A DNA stretch of 28,407 nucleotides from UBA1535 sp002323775 (GTDB taxonomy: Bacteria > Bacillota > Clostridia > Tissierellales > Sedimentibacteraceae): NCBI GenBank assembly GCA_031993545.1, contig DAMAHZ010000040.1, positions 1 through 28,407 on the forward strand, in the 5' to 3' direction. Below the pieces are notes generated by a model. The model did not search any database, had not been told where the DNA came from, and saw only the letters and a list, made by a program, of their open reading frames with translations. Below are positions 7,384-15,477 of this stretch, piece after piece (position 1 is the stretch's first letter; each line of letters opens with the position of its first letter). The position numbers and the translations under genes are program-made.

Positions 7384-7890
7384 TTATCGTAAAGGGGAGC
7401 ATATTTTTATAACTTTCCATGCTTCTAATAATTTATCAAGTGTATATGTTGCATTTGCGGGGCTTGTTGATGGCAGTTCAATAATTTCTTTACCTGTATT
7501 TTTCTCACAATATTTTTTATATAACTTGCTTGCTTTTTTCCCATTGGCATATATACTTTGAATATTGGTATTACTGAATATTTTGTCTAAATCAGCAGGC
7601 ATGACATTTTTTATACTGCTATCACTAGAGCCTATGATATCACAGCTTTCAATAACATCCCACAATGCAATATTGCTATTTATTAAAATTTTAATTTTCT
7701 CATCAATTGTTCTAGGCACTTCAAGATTATAGATAGACGACAAAACTAACCAAAATCTATTTTGAGGATTACCATAGTAAAAGCCTTCTTCTCTTGATTT
7801 AACAGAAGGCAAGCTTCCAAGTATCAATATCTTAGAGTTCATATCAAATATCGGCTCAAAACTTTGTGTTATTCTTTTATATTCGCTCAT
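7384..7890 (-). CDS. Hypoxanthine/uracil-type DNA glycosylase (UDG superfamily, family 6-like)
   Basis: A 168-aa member of the uracil-DNA glycosylase superfamily, closest by eye to the DNA-deoxyinosine glycosylase group that removes hypoxanthine (deaminated adenine) from DNA. Motif A region is ILGSLPSVKSREEGFYYGNPQNRFW in two blocks (GSLPSVKS 25-32; YYGNPQNRFW 38-47), and the C-terminal DNA-intercalation motif is LPSTSPANA (139-147). The HDG-type pattern with SLPS and Asn rather than the Asp-rich motif of UNG argues against a classical uracil enzyme. The start ATG overlaps the RNase H stop as ATGA, so translation is coupled. It is the last gene of a three-gene unit. Confidence 0.85.
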   Translation of the reverse strand: MSEYKRITQSFEPIFDMNSKILILGSLPSVKSREEGFYYGNPQNRFWLVLSSIYNLEVPRTIDEKIKILINSNIALWDVIESCDIIGSSDSSIKNVMPADLDKIFSNTNIQSIYANGKKASKLYKKYCEKNTGKEIIELPSTSPANATYTLDKLLEAWKVIKICSPLR

Positions 7891-8480
7891 AGTATCCCTA
7901 AAGCTTCTTTAGCTAATTGGTCTGCTAAATCGTTATATTTATCTCCTGAGTGTCCTTTTACCTTTACAAATTGTATTTGCACTTTTTCTGATGCCAAATC
8001 ATAGAAAGCTTTATATGCCTTTGTCCCTGTTTTCCTCGCCTGCCATTCTCCAATGCACCATTTTGCAACACCCTCATAATCATGGTATATAGTTAAGCTT
8101 TTTACACCTTCTTCTAAGCAAAACTGCATTGCTTTTTCTGCACCCTTTATTTCTCCTGCGACATTACGCATTTCTGCAAGCTCAGCATCGTCAAAACTTT
8201 CTGAGAAGTGCTGTTCATTTCCTGCATGAAACATCACTACTCCAAAAGAAAAGCGTTTTGTTTTTAAATCGTAGCTTCCATCTACATATGCAACAGCTTC
8301 GGTTACGGCATTATTTCCTTTTGATGCTTCATTATTTATATAAGCTTGTGCTTCATTTAAGGATGGAAAGCTTTTGTATACAGCACCAGAAAATCCACTC
8401 ACCTGTGCCTTACATTCAGCCCAAGTTTCATAAATGCCAGTATTGTAACCATTTTTAACTGCATAAAACTTTTTTGCCAT
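7887..8480 (-). CDS. rnhA: Ribonuclease H with N-terminal viroplasmin-like RNA/DNA hybrid-binding domain
   Basis: Degrades the RNA strand of RNA-DNA hybrids. The 197-aa protein opens with the short hybrid-binding (caulimovirus viroplasmin) domain, KKFYAVKNGYNTGIYETWAEC...VSGFSGAVYKSF (3-50). The RNase H1 fold begins at AVAYVDGSYD. The catalytic carboxylates are visible: Asp67, Glu110, Asp134 and Asp187, with His177 in the KGHSGD loop. The start is taken as the ATG at 8480, which overlaps the stop of the upstream gene as TAATG; GGAG lies two bases before it. A longer frame exists but starts without a family match. Overlaps of 1 nt and 4 nt tie it to both neighbours. Confidence 0.94.
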   Translation of the reverse strand: MAKKFYAVKNGYNTGIYETWAECKAQVSGFSGAVYKSFPSLNEAQAYINNEASKGNNAVTEAVAYVDGSYDLKTKRFSFGVVMFHAGNEQHFSESFDDAELAEMRNVAGEIKGAEKAMQFCLEEGVKSLTIYHDYEGVAKWCIGEWQARKTGTKAYKAFYDLASEKVQIQFVKVKGHSGDKYNDLADQLAKEALGIL

Positions 8481-9022
8481 TACTCCATTCTTCCCCATTT
8501 CATTTCTTGCTTGTTAATATCATATTTCTTTCTTTTACCTTTAATATCTTCTATATCTATTCTAATAACACAAGTGATTTTTAACGAAGATTTTACAACC
8601 TCATCAAAAAATCCCATGTTTTTAGGGCAGTATTTTTCACACAACAATCTTAGAGCTAGCGTTTTTTCTTCTGTATCTTCGACAAATGCAGCTGTTCCCT
8701 TTATAACTGCTGACTCAAATTCCGTTGTAAACACTTCATTTGCTTTCATTCCAACAGAAGATTCGGTATCAGGAAAAGGAATATTTGTATCTCCAACAAA
8801 CGACATTGTAACACTGTGGTTTGCTTTTATGTTGTTGATTTTAGTTCCTTGAAAAGCGGAATGTATATAAATTTTGTTCTCATCTCTTACAAATGAAATT
8901 GGGATACAATATGGAGTGTTGTCCTCGCTAATAGTAGCAAGTGTTCCAAATGCCACTTTGTCAATAACACCATATGCAAATTTTTCGTCCATTTCTCTAT
9001 CTTTTCTTCTCATTTCAATCAT
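8480..9022 (-). CDS. Pyridoxamine 5'-phosphate oxidase-family flavin split-barrel protein (NimA-like)
   Basis: A 180-aa protein of the FMN-binding split-barrel fold. It opens MRRKDREM...YGVIDKVAFGTLATI...YCIPISFV, the pattern of the NimA-like group often annotated as pyridoxamine 5'-phosphate oxidase family or 5-nitroimidazole reductase-like. KIYIHSAFQGTKINNIKAN (residues 70-88) is the usual second block. Members bind FMN, F420 or haem, and many have no known substrate, so vitamin B6 synthesis should not be assumed. ATG at 9022 follows TAGGAG at good distance. It is the first gene of the unit with RNase H and the DNA glycosylase. Confidence 0.87.
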   Translation of the reverse strand: MIEMRRKDREMDEKFAYGVIDKVAFGTLATISEDNTPYCIPISFVRDENKIYIHSAFQGTKINNIKANHSVTMSFVGDTNIPFPDTESSVGMKANEVFTTEFESAVIKGTAAFVEDTEEKTLALRLLCEKYCPKNMGFFDEVVKSSLKITCVIRIDIEDIKGKRKKYDINKQEMKWGRME

Positions 9023-9128
9023 TTTTTATCACTCCTACAATATTTTGTGTTCATATTTTAATATCCAGCTTAATATTTAACATTTTACTACTCGAGGCAT
9101 TGATATTTCTGCTTTTCTGCGATAGATA

Positions 9129-9536
9129 TTATTTCTTTTCTACAACAGCAACTCTCCACTCTGTGATTTCTTTAATTAAATCATATTGGATTGTTTTGTT
9201 TAATGGAAGTTGTATTGCTCCCTTTGAAACCTTATAATCAGTTAAACGCTCAGCAAAAACTGTTGTCGCTTCACCTCCGGGATAAATTCCTATATGCTTC
9301 TTAAACGCTGCAAAATGGATAAGATTTTCTCCCTGCCAAAAAGTAGGCATTTGCCAAGATATTTTTTCTTGTGCCTTTGGTGCAGCCAAACGAATTGTTT
9401 CACGAATTTTCTGTAAAATAGGCTGTAATTCCTCTGACTGTTCAGAGATATAATCATCAATAGTTTCTATTTTACCGCAAAAATGGTTCTGATCTGTATT
9501 TTTGAACTTTCGCCCACATTTTGGACATTGCCACAT
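9129..9536 (-). CDS. DUF1801 (YdhG-like) protein with N-terminal zinc-ribbon-like segment
   Basis: A 135-aa protein. The body from about residue 24 matches DUF1801/YdhG-type proteins: IDDYISEQSEELQPILQKIRETIRLAAPKAQEKISWQMPTF and a HIGIYP block. These are small cytoplasmic proteins related to the Bacillus frataxin-like iron chaperone Fra, but function is known for few. It starts MWQCPKCGRKFKNTDQNHFC, where Cys4, Cys7 and Cys20 with His18 could form a small zinc site; the standard DUF1801 protein lacks this. GAGGAAAAAATT precedes the ATG at 9536. It lies upstream of the flavin split-barrel gene on the same strand, separated by 106 nt. Confidence 0.85.
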   Translation of the reverse strand: MWQCPKCGRKFKNTDQNHFCGKIETIDDYISEQSEELQPILQKIRETIRLAAPKAQEKISWQMPTFWQGENLIHFAAFKKHIGIYPGGEATTVFAERLTDYKVSKGAIQLPLNKTIQYDLIKEITEWRVAVVEKK

Positions 9537-9741
9537 AATTTTTTCCTCACTTATCGTAGTATTTTAAGAATATTATACTTATTTAATATTATATGGTCAA
9601 TACATTTATTTTAATTTGGTTTAAGAGTTAGTATACTAAGCAAATGACAGCGTCATATTTTTTCAAAATTTTAATTTTTTAATATCTTTTTATGACTTTT
9701 TATGCTAAAATTTTATTATTATAACTTTTTGGAGGTTTGTT

Positions 9742-10428
9742 ATGAAATATAAGGCAATATTTTTCGACAGAGATAATACTCTAATTAAGGGAAATCCTGA
9801 AAAAATTAAATGGCGTAGTGAAACGATTAAAAATTGGTCTGGCAGAGATTATAATGTAGATTATGACAAAATGATGGAATTGTTTGACAGAGCAGGATAT
9901 CCAAAAAATGGCTTAAAAAGTGTAGATGAAGAAATAATATTTTTCAAGAAGTATTATGAGGAACTTCTAAAAGAGCATGGAGTTAGTGAAAATTTACAAG
10001 AAAGAGCGCTTATATTACATAATGAGCTTTGGTCAAACAGCAGTGTACTGTATGATGAAACGATAGAGGTTTTGGAATATTTCAAATCAAGAGGTTATAA
10101 AATGGGTGTTATTAGTGACACTTCTCCATCTTTGCAGATGTCTTTAGAAAAGTTAGGCTTAGGCAAATATTTTGACAGTTATACATGTAGTGATTTGGTA
10201 GGAGTGATGAAGCCAGACCCTCTAATATATAATACAGCACTAAAAACTTTAGATGTACAGGCTAATGAAAGCATCTATGTAGATGATTATGATGTAGAGT
10301 CTGATGGTGCAAGGAATTTAGGTTTTTTATCCTTTCATATTGTTAGAAATGGTGAAAAACAGTGCGAATGGGATATCACTTCTTTGAAAGAGATTATAGA
10401 TTATATAGAAAACAATTCTATGGCATAA
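9742..10428 (+). CDS. HAD-superfamily hydrolase (phosphatase-like, subfamily IA)
   Basis: A 228-aa cytoplasmic phosphatase-type HAD protein. Motif I is FFDRDNTL (nucleophile Asp9 and acid Asp11), followed by a helical cap (about 20-105). Motif II is GVISDTSPS, motif III lysine is in MKPDP, and motif IV is YVDDYDVESDGARNLGF. It resembles phosphoglycolate phosphatase- or PhnX-like members, but the substrate cannot be read from sequence. TTGGAGG precedes the ATG at 9742. It is a single gene, convergent with the S66 peptidase gene, and followed by hairpin element copy 2. Confidence 0.9.
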   Translation: MKYKAIFFDRDNTLIKGNPEKIKWRSETIKNWSGRDYNVDYDKMMELFDRAGYPKNGLKSVDEEIIFFKKYYEELLKEHGVSENLQERALILHNELWSNSSVLYDETIEVLEYFKSRGYKMGVISDTSPSLQMSLEKLGLGKYFDSYTCSDLVGVMKPDPLIYNTALKTLDVQANESIYVDDYDVESDGARNLGFLSFHIVRNGEKQCEWDITSLKEIIDYIENNSMA

Positions 10429-10454
10429 TAAAATTAAAATTCTCAGTTTTTACA

Positions 10455-10566
10455 AAATAAAGGGTCTGCCGCAAAATAAAACAAATACACTATATATAGC
10501 CGCATTTATTAAGATATCAAACTATATATAGTATATAAAATTTGTTTTTTGATAGCCCCTTTATTT
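10455..10566. repeat. Dispersed hairpin element, copy 2 (MITE-like)
   Basis: The inner stem ATACACTATATATAG (10485-10499) / CTATATATAGTATAT (10522-10536) has one mismatch, and the outer 10-bp stem is AAATAAAGGG (10455-10464) / CCCTTTATTT (10557-10566). Compared with copy 1, a G-C pair has become A-T on both sides, so pairing is kept. The remaining mismatch would be a G-U wobble if the minus strand is transcribed. The end AGGGTCTGCCGCAAAATAAA resembles insertion-sequence termini. It lies between convergent genes and could work as a terminator. Confidence 0.7.
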
Positions 10567-10604
10567 TTATTATTTCTTAACAGTAATACATCCCAATTTT
10601 ATAT

Positions 10605-11822
10605 CTAATAAGAATTTTGATATTTTTCTAAGCACGATTTACATACACACGCTTTTCCTTTCTTATCGTCCGGAATCATATCTATTATATGTTGTGGAAA
10701 TTTAACCTTTTCGCACCAGCAACTTTCTTGACCATGCTGGCAATTATTATCTTTTCCGCAAATAGGACAGACTCTTTTTTCTTCATTTGCTTTCATTGAC
10801 ACCATCCTTTGCAATATCTTTCCTTTTCCATTAATATATTCAAACTCTGCCTCTGCTCCATTTATCATTGTCCATTGTGGAGGAACATGCCCTATGTCTA
10901 CATCATAAATAACGGGAACATTCATATCATCAAATATTTTATGTAATGTATCTAAGTACTCAAAATCCATAACGCTTTCTTTTGAACTTGTTCTTCCAAT
11001 TAAAAATCCATTTGCATTGTCAAACCATCCAGCCTGCTTCATTTGCCACAATGCTCTATATAATGACGGCGTTGATAACTCGCAATTTTCTAAGTACCAT
11101 AGCATACCATCAAATTGCTTGCAAAACTCTTTAGTTTTATCATAAGGCATCCCAAGGAGTTGAATTAATACATCAATGCAACCACCAATTAATCTGCCAG
11201 AAATCTTATCTGAACTTTTATTGTATAAATGCTTGTATTCTACTTTATCGGTTAAATTGTATGTACTATTAAATTCTCTATCTTCTTTTGCTATACTTAC
11301 TCCTTCATATAGCTCAAAGCTTTCTTGGACAATTACTTCCTTACCTTCTAATATACTTAATATGTCTAAAATAGACTTGTGAATAGGCTCCATACCAAAT
11401 GAAGGCAAATTGTCACAAGTTAATGTGGCTATATTAAAATTAGTAGTTAAAAAATAGTTAAATAGACTTGAATCAGAATAACCAAATACCCATTTTGGAC
11501 TATGGTTATTTATCACATTTGCATCGACATATGGCAATATCTCCATTAAAAATTCACCACCTGCAGCTTGTGCTATACAGCTGATTTTTTCGTCTTTCCA
11601 TAAGTCCATAAATTCCTTTGCTCTAGTTTTCGCATCAGAGCTAACTAATTTATTCATAGTTCTAACATTTGCAGTTTCTCTCGTTACATATCCTAAGTCT
11701 TTTAAATTTTTAATAGCATTATCTAACCTACTAGAATAATATGGAATAGTAACCCCAAAAGATGTTGCTGTTATGCCAATGATATCATTTTTATTTATTT
11801 TCTTTGGATATTTTATAATCAT
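10605..11822 (-). CDS. S66-family LD-carboxypeptidase-like protein with C-terminal cysteine-rich (CWC-like) domain
   Basis: Residues 1-345 are an S66 peptidase (LdcA/MccF group), which cleaves muropeptide L,D bonds or inactivates microcin C-type peptides. The nucleophile serine is in GYSDSS (about 114-119). GGCIDVLIQLLG, the glutamate-containing YLENCE and DIGHVPPQW with the base histidine follow. Residues about 352-405 form an added domain with eight cysteines: CPICG, CQHG, CWC, CVCKSC. This pattern matches the Cys_rich_CWC family, normally a small separate protein, and probably binds zinc. The ATG at 11822 is preferred; an upstream TTG at 11843 is in frame. The gene follows a second S66 gene, and the two are paralogues. 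Confidence 0.85.
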   Translation of the reverse strand: MIIKYPKKINKNDIIGITATSFGVTIPYYSSRLDNAIKNLKDLGYVTRETANVRTMNKLVSSDAKTRAKEFMDLWKDEKISCIAQAAGGEFLMEILPYVDANVINNHSPKWVFGYSDSSLFNYFLTTNFNIATLTCDNLPSFGMEPIHKSILDILSILEGKEVIVQESFELYEGVSIAKEDREFNSTYNLTDKVEYKHLYNKSSDKISGRLIGGCIDVLIQLLGMPYDKTKEFCKQFDGMLWYLENCELSTPSLYRALWQMKQAGWFDNANGFLIGRTSSKESVMDFEYLDTLHKIFDDMNVPVIYDVDIGHVPPQWTMINGAEAEFEYINGKGKILQRMVSMKANEEKRVCPICGKDNNCQHGQESCWCEKVKFPQHIIDMIPDDKKGKACVCKSCLEKYQNSY

Positions 11823-11944
11823 TTGATTTCTCTCACTTCTCAATAAAATTAAATTTTCTTTCTATTAAAACTGTTTTATTTATGAAATAATAATTCAGTA
11901 AAATTAATCACAGTTTTTCTCCTACTTATAAAAATTTTAATATT

Positions 11945-13018
11945 TTAATCAACTAAGCTTTCGTTAATTATTACTCTTTTATTATCGCAATCCATTGTGA
12001 TTTCTACTCCATAAGGCAGAATACATTTTGGATGTGCGTGTCCGAAGTTCATATTAAATAATATTGGTTTGTTATATTTTCCTATTATATTTTTATAAAT
12101 TTCTTTGTGCTCATCGTAATATGCCTCATCTTGAGGTTTTCCTATAAGCACACCATTTACAGCTTTAAACAAGCCATACTCGTCTAATATATTCAATAAA
12201 TATGTTAATTTTTCCGGATTAGGCTGTTCTTCACTTGTTTCTAAAAACAAGATTTTTCCTTGCAAATCCTCTACTGATGGGAATAGACCATACATTTCAT
12301 TCACTTGTGGCTCATCATCATACCTGTCACCAGAAAGCAGCTCACTTAAACTCTCAACACAGCCTCCAAATAACTTTCCTGTTACACATCCTTTGCCATT
12401 TAACACTTCATAGCCATGTTTTTCAGTTTTAGATATTCTTTCCTTGCCATGTTCACTTTCTTCAAAGGTAGTCCTTTCTAAATACCAAATCGGACTTGAT
12501 TTTATTTCTAAGTTTGAGTCATTTTCAAATAATTTTTCAAACCACTCTTTAGAATAAGGCAGCATTTCTTTAGCCAATTCGCCAAAGTCAACTATAGCAG
12601 AATGACCGTAATAAGTTGTTAAGCCAATCTTGCGAAACATTAAATGATTAATTGTTGAATCTGAATATCCAATAAAAACCTTTGGATTATTCTTTACATT
12701 ATTTACAAATGTCTCATCTTCCAGTAAAAACGGAACTGTTTTATAAGTGTCAACTCCTCCAATAGCACAAATAATACCTTTTATAGTTTCATCTTTAAAC
12801 GCCCATTTCAAATCATCTGCTCGTGCTTTTGGATTATTTTTTATAAATTCTATTCCCTTCAATGAGTTAGGAGTATAAACAACTTCTAATCCAAATTCGT
12901 TTAATCTTTTCTCAATCAACTCTTTTTGATAAGCAACAAATGGCTCACCTAACAAGCCGCTTGACAAGCTTATTATCGCCACTTTATCGCCTTTTGCTAA
13001 TTTCTTAGGTTTTATCAT
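11945..13018 (-). CDS. S66-family LD-carboxypeptidase-like protein (LdcA/MccF type)
   Basis: A 357-aa serine peptidase of family S66 without a signal peptide, so cytoplasmic. Visible blocks are KGDKVAIISLSSG at the N-terminus, the nucleophile loop FIGYSDSTINHLMF, GKLFGGCVESLSELL, the glutamate motif ILFLETSEE and the histidine block NMNFGHAHPKCILPYG. LdcA recycles peptidoglycan tetrapeptides; MccF-type members instead hydrolyse peptide-nucleotide antibiotics. Residue details cannot separate the two. It lacks the cysteine-rich tail of its downstream paralogue. CAGGAGAG precedes the ATG at 13018. Xanthine phosphoribosyltransferase lies 171 nt upstream on the same strand. Confidence 0.9.
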   Translation of the reverse strand: MIKPKKLAKGDKVAIISLSSGLLGEPFVAYQKELIEKRLNEFGLEVVYTPNSLKGIEFIKNNPKARADDLKWAFKDETIKGIICAIGGVDTYKTVPFLLEDETFVNNVKNNPKVFIGYSDSTINHLMFRKIGLTTYYGHSAIVDFGELAKEMLPYSKEWFEKLFENDSNLEIKSSPIWYLERTTFEESEHGKERISKTEKHGYEVLNGKGCVTGKLFGGCVESLSELLSGDRYDDEPQVNEMYGLFPSVEDLQGKILFLETSEEQPNPEKLTYLLNILDEYGLFKAVNGVLIGKPQDEAYYDEHKEIYKNIIGKYNKPILFNMNFGHAHPKCILPYGVEITMDCDNKRVIINESLVD

Positions 13019-13189
13019 ATTCTATCACTCTCCTGTTTCTTATGTTATAATTTTATTTCAGCTTTAATTATATTTGAATATAAACTGTAATTTTATTATA
13101 TATATTAAATTAAAACTTATTCTTATATATTTCATAGAAAAATATCATATAACTCATCATTTCTCATACCTTATATAATATTTTAAAAA

Positions 13190-13765
13190 TTACTCAAATT
13201 CTACAGTGCCATTTATTGCGTCCATGCTTTTTACTATCACAAGAGACTCTAATTGTATGCCTTCTTTTCTTAGTTGTTTTCCACCATCCTGAAAGCCCTT
13301 TTCAATTACTATTCCAACACCCTCTAAGCTTGCTCCTGATTTTTTTATTATTTCTATGAGTCCTTGAACTGCGTATCCGTTAGCCAAAAAATCATCAATT
13401 ATTAGTATATTATCATTTTCATTCAGGAATTTTTTAGAAACTATTATATCAAAAGTCTTTTTATGTGTATAGGATTCAACCTTTGACACATACATTTCCC
13501 CTTCAAGATTTATGCTTTTGCTTTTCTTTGCAAATACTACAGGCACATTAAAATATTGTGCAACTATACAAGCTATGCCAATGCCTGAAGCTTCTATAGT
13601 CAAAATCTTGTTAATTGGCTTGTTTGCAAATAAGTTTTTAAATTCTTTTCCTATTTCATTTATTAATTCTATATCCATTTGATGATTTAAAAAGCTGTCA
13701 ACTTTAAGCACATTTCCCTCTTTTACAATACCATCTTTTCTAATACGCTCTTTTAATAAATCCAT
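13190..13765 (-). CDS. xpt: Xanthine phosphoribosyltransferase
   Basis: Salvages xanthine to XMP with PRPP in the cytoplasm. The 191-aa protein matches the Xpt length in Bacillus (about 194 aa). It begins MDLLKERIRKDGIVKEGNVLKVDSFLNHQMD, has KILTIEASGIGIA (hood/base region), FAKKSKSINLEGEMY, and the PRPP-binding loop ILIIDDFLANGYA. The ATG at 13765 is chosen because GTGGAG lies eight bases before it and the extension to 13786 has no site. The promoter at 13801-13829 leaves a leader of only about 30 nt, too short for the purine riboswitch that controls xpt in many Firmicutes. Confidence 0.95.
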   Translation of the reverse strand: MDLLKERIRKDGIVKEGNVLKVDSFLNHQMDIELINEIGKEFKNLFANKPINKILTIEASGIGIACIVAQYFNVPVVFAKKSKSINLEGEMYVSKVESYTHKKTFDIIVSKKFLNENDNILIIDDFLANGYAVQGLIEIIKKSGASLEGVGIVIEKGFQDGGKQLRKEGIQLESLVIVKSMDAINGTVEFE

Positions 13766-13800
13766 ATTTAATACTCCACTTTTCATTTTTTATTTATTAC

Positions 13801-13829
13801 ATTATATAGAGCTAAAAATGCAGTGTCAA
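13801..13829 (-). promoter_or_regulatory. xpt promoter
   Basis: On the minus strand TTGACA (13824-13829) and TATAAT (13801-13806) are perfect consensus boxes with a 17-nt spacer. Confidence 0.8.
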
Positions 13830-13871
13830 CATAAAATAAAATATAATTTTTAGATATCTTCAATCTAAATA

Positions 13872-13900
13872 TTGATAAATTTGCTTTATTATGGTAGAGT
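13872..13900 (+). promoter_or_regulatory. Promoter of the GNAT-methyltransferase gene (shared segment)
   Basis: TTGATA (13872-13877) and TAGAGT (13895-13900) are 17 nt apart. The spacer and the following bases (TTTGCTTTATTATG, then TTAAACAAAT) recur almost unchanged at 16115-16144 before the nucleotidyltransferase gene. Confidence 0.5.
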
Positions 13901-14091
13901 TAAACAAATGTTATATAATAAAACATTCTTGAAGTAATTGGTATTTTCCAAGAATTTAGTAAGAAAAAAAATATACAAATAAGTTTGTGATTTTTCAATA
14001 TCTATAAAAACACAAATTAAAATTATAAACATTTGAACTTATTTATGAATTAAGATATGTTACAAAAAATATATATTTTGCGAGGTACAGC

Positions 14092-15387
14092 ATGCCTATA
14101 AATGGTATTAAACAACCGGATATTATTGAAATTGACTCTGGACTTAGATTAAGAAAATATGATGGTATACATGATTTTGCCCTCTCGTGGTATCAGGACT
14201 TGGATACCGTATACCTTGTAGACGGAGCTAAAGAAGCGTATGATATAGAAAAATTACATTGTATGTATGAATATTTATATACTCATGGAGAATTGTATTT
14301 TATTGAAGTGTTTAAAAACAACTGCTTTACTCCAATTGGAGATGTTACCTTTTGGCAGTCTGATATGCCCATTGTAATTGGAGATACACGATACCGAGGC
14401 ATGGGAATTGGTAAAAAGGTTGTATCAAAACTTATTGAACGTGGAAAGTCACTTTCCTATCCCTATCTTTGCATAAATGAAATATACAAATATAATATTG
14501 GCTCTCAAAAGCTCTTTACAAGTCTTGGATTTATAGAATACGAACAGACTTCAGATGGCTTTCGCTATAAATTAGAGCTTGATAAGAGCATTAATATATG
14601 GGATAAAGTAGCCCCTGAGTTTGGAAAAACAGGACCGAAATATTGGAACGATTTTGGAAACAGATTACTTGAACTTTCAAGCATTAGTAGAGGTGCAAGA
14701 GTATTGGATATAGGAATGGGTAGAGGCGCTTCATTATTTCCTGCACTAGACAAGGTAGGTAATGATGGATATGTTATCGGCATTGACAATTCAGAAGTGA
14801 TGGTAAATGAAACAAACAAAGATATTTTACATAGAAACATATGTAATGCAAAAGTAATAAATATGGATGCTCAACATTTAGATTTCAAGGAAAATTCTTT
14901 TGATAATATAATTTGCGGTTTCGGCTTTGGATATCTTTTGTTAAGCGATGATAAATTGAGTAAAATTATGAAGATACTAAAAAATGGCGGAGAGGCAGGA
15001 TTTAGCATCTGGGGAATACAAGAAGACCAGAAATGGCTAACTGATATAGTTAATAAATATATTCCCCCGGTCAAAAAAAATATTGATAAACTTGATATAC
15101 CAAAATTTGACACAGTAGATGATGTAACAAAAATATTGAATAGTTTGGGATATATGAACATAAAAATCCATCAAGAAAATTCAAGCGTTGTATATATGGA
15201 TAAAAATGAATGGTGGCAGGAAATGTGGGTAAATGCTGTCAGAGGCATATTCGAGCAAATAGAAAGCTTAGGTACTAATATTTTTGAAGAATTTAAAAAA
15301 GATGTATTTAAAGAGCTTGAGAAGTTTAATAGTGATAATGGTCTATGTTTTAATATGCCAGTCATATATGCTTTTGTACAGAAATAA
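14092..15387 (+). CDS. GNAT acetyltransferase fused to a SAM-dependent methyltransferase
   Basis: A 431-aa two-domain protein. Residues 1-165 are a GNAT N-acetyltransferase: GLRLRKYDGIHDFALSWYQD, then GDVTFWQSDMPIVIGD, acetyl-CoA loop YRGMGIG (101-107), and NIGSQKLFTSLGF. Residues 166-431 are a class I methyltransferase: motif I VLDIGMGRGAS (204-214), acidic motif II GIDNS (230-234), NMDAQHLDFKENSFDNIIC, and LKNGGEAGFSIWG. The GNAT part by itself is a common stand-alone protein in Clostridia, so the fusion is the unusual point. The two activities could act in turn on one small molecule or peptide; the substrate is unknown. A GCGAGG site precedes the ATG at 14092. It starts a run of four plus-strand accessory genes. 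Confidence 0.88.
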   Translation: MPINGIKQPDIIEIDSGLRLRKYDGIHDFALSWYQDLDTVYLVDGAKEAYDIEKLHCMYEYLYTHGELYFIEVFKNNCFTPIGDVTFWQSDMPIVIGDTRYRGMGIGKKVVSKLIERGKSLSYPYLCINEIYKYNIGSQKLFTSLGFIEYEQTSDGFRYKLELDKSINIWDKVAPEFGKTGPKYWNDFGNRLLELSSISRGARVLDIGMGRGASLFPALDKVGNDGYVIGIDNSEVMVNETNKDILHRNICNAKVINMDAQHLDFKENSFDNIICGFGFGYLLLSDDKLSKIMKILKNGGEAGFSIWGIQEDQKWLTDIVNKYIPPVKKNIDKLDIPKFDTVDDVTKILNSLGYMNIKIHQENSSVVYMDKNEWWQEMWVNAVRGIFEQIESLGTNIFEEFKKDVFKELEKFNSDNGLCFNMPVIYAFVQK

Positions 15388-15477
15388 TTTCAATCGAAAA
15401 TAATATTAAAAATGTACATGTACATGTATCTATCTATATATGTAAATTAAAACAATAGCTATATCGTGGAGGTTAAA

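Larger units (their letters stand above)
13766..14091. other. Divergent promoter region between xpt and the GNAT-methyltransferase gene
   Basis: It holds the xpt promoter (13801-13829, minus) and the plus-strand promoter-like segment at 13872-13900. After the latter comes a leader of about 185 nt. An inverted repeat in it, ATTCTTG / CAAGAAT around 16 nt, falls near 13925-13955. No ORF or known riboswitch is seen. Confidence 0.55.

Noticed and set aside
7342..7405. Plus-strand terminator AATATGCTCC/GGAGCATATT
   Set aside because: It is followed by TTTTT, but there is no plus-strand gene or promoter before it, and its right arm lies in the coding end of the glycosylase gene.
13766..13830. Purine riboswitch before xpt
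   Set aside because: The consensus promoter leaves only about 30 nt of leader, too short for the aptamer, and no conserved core is visible.
14565..15365. Minus-strand ORFs opposite the GNAT-methyltransferase gene
   Set aside because: They mirror a gene with clear domains, have no ribosome binding sites and show no protein family features.
15415..15428. TACATGTACATGTA palindrome as an operator
   Set aside because: It is a perfect 14-bp palindrome, but it is a simple alternating TACATG repeat and no promoter boxes could be placed around it, so it is mentioned only with the downstream gene.
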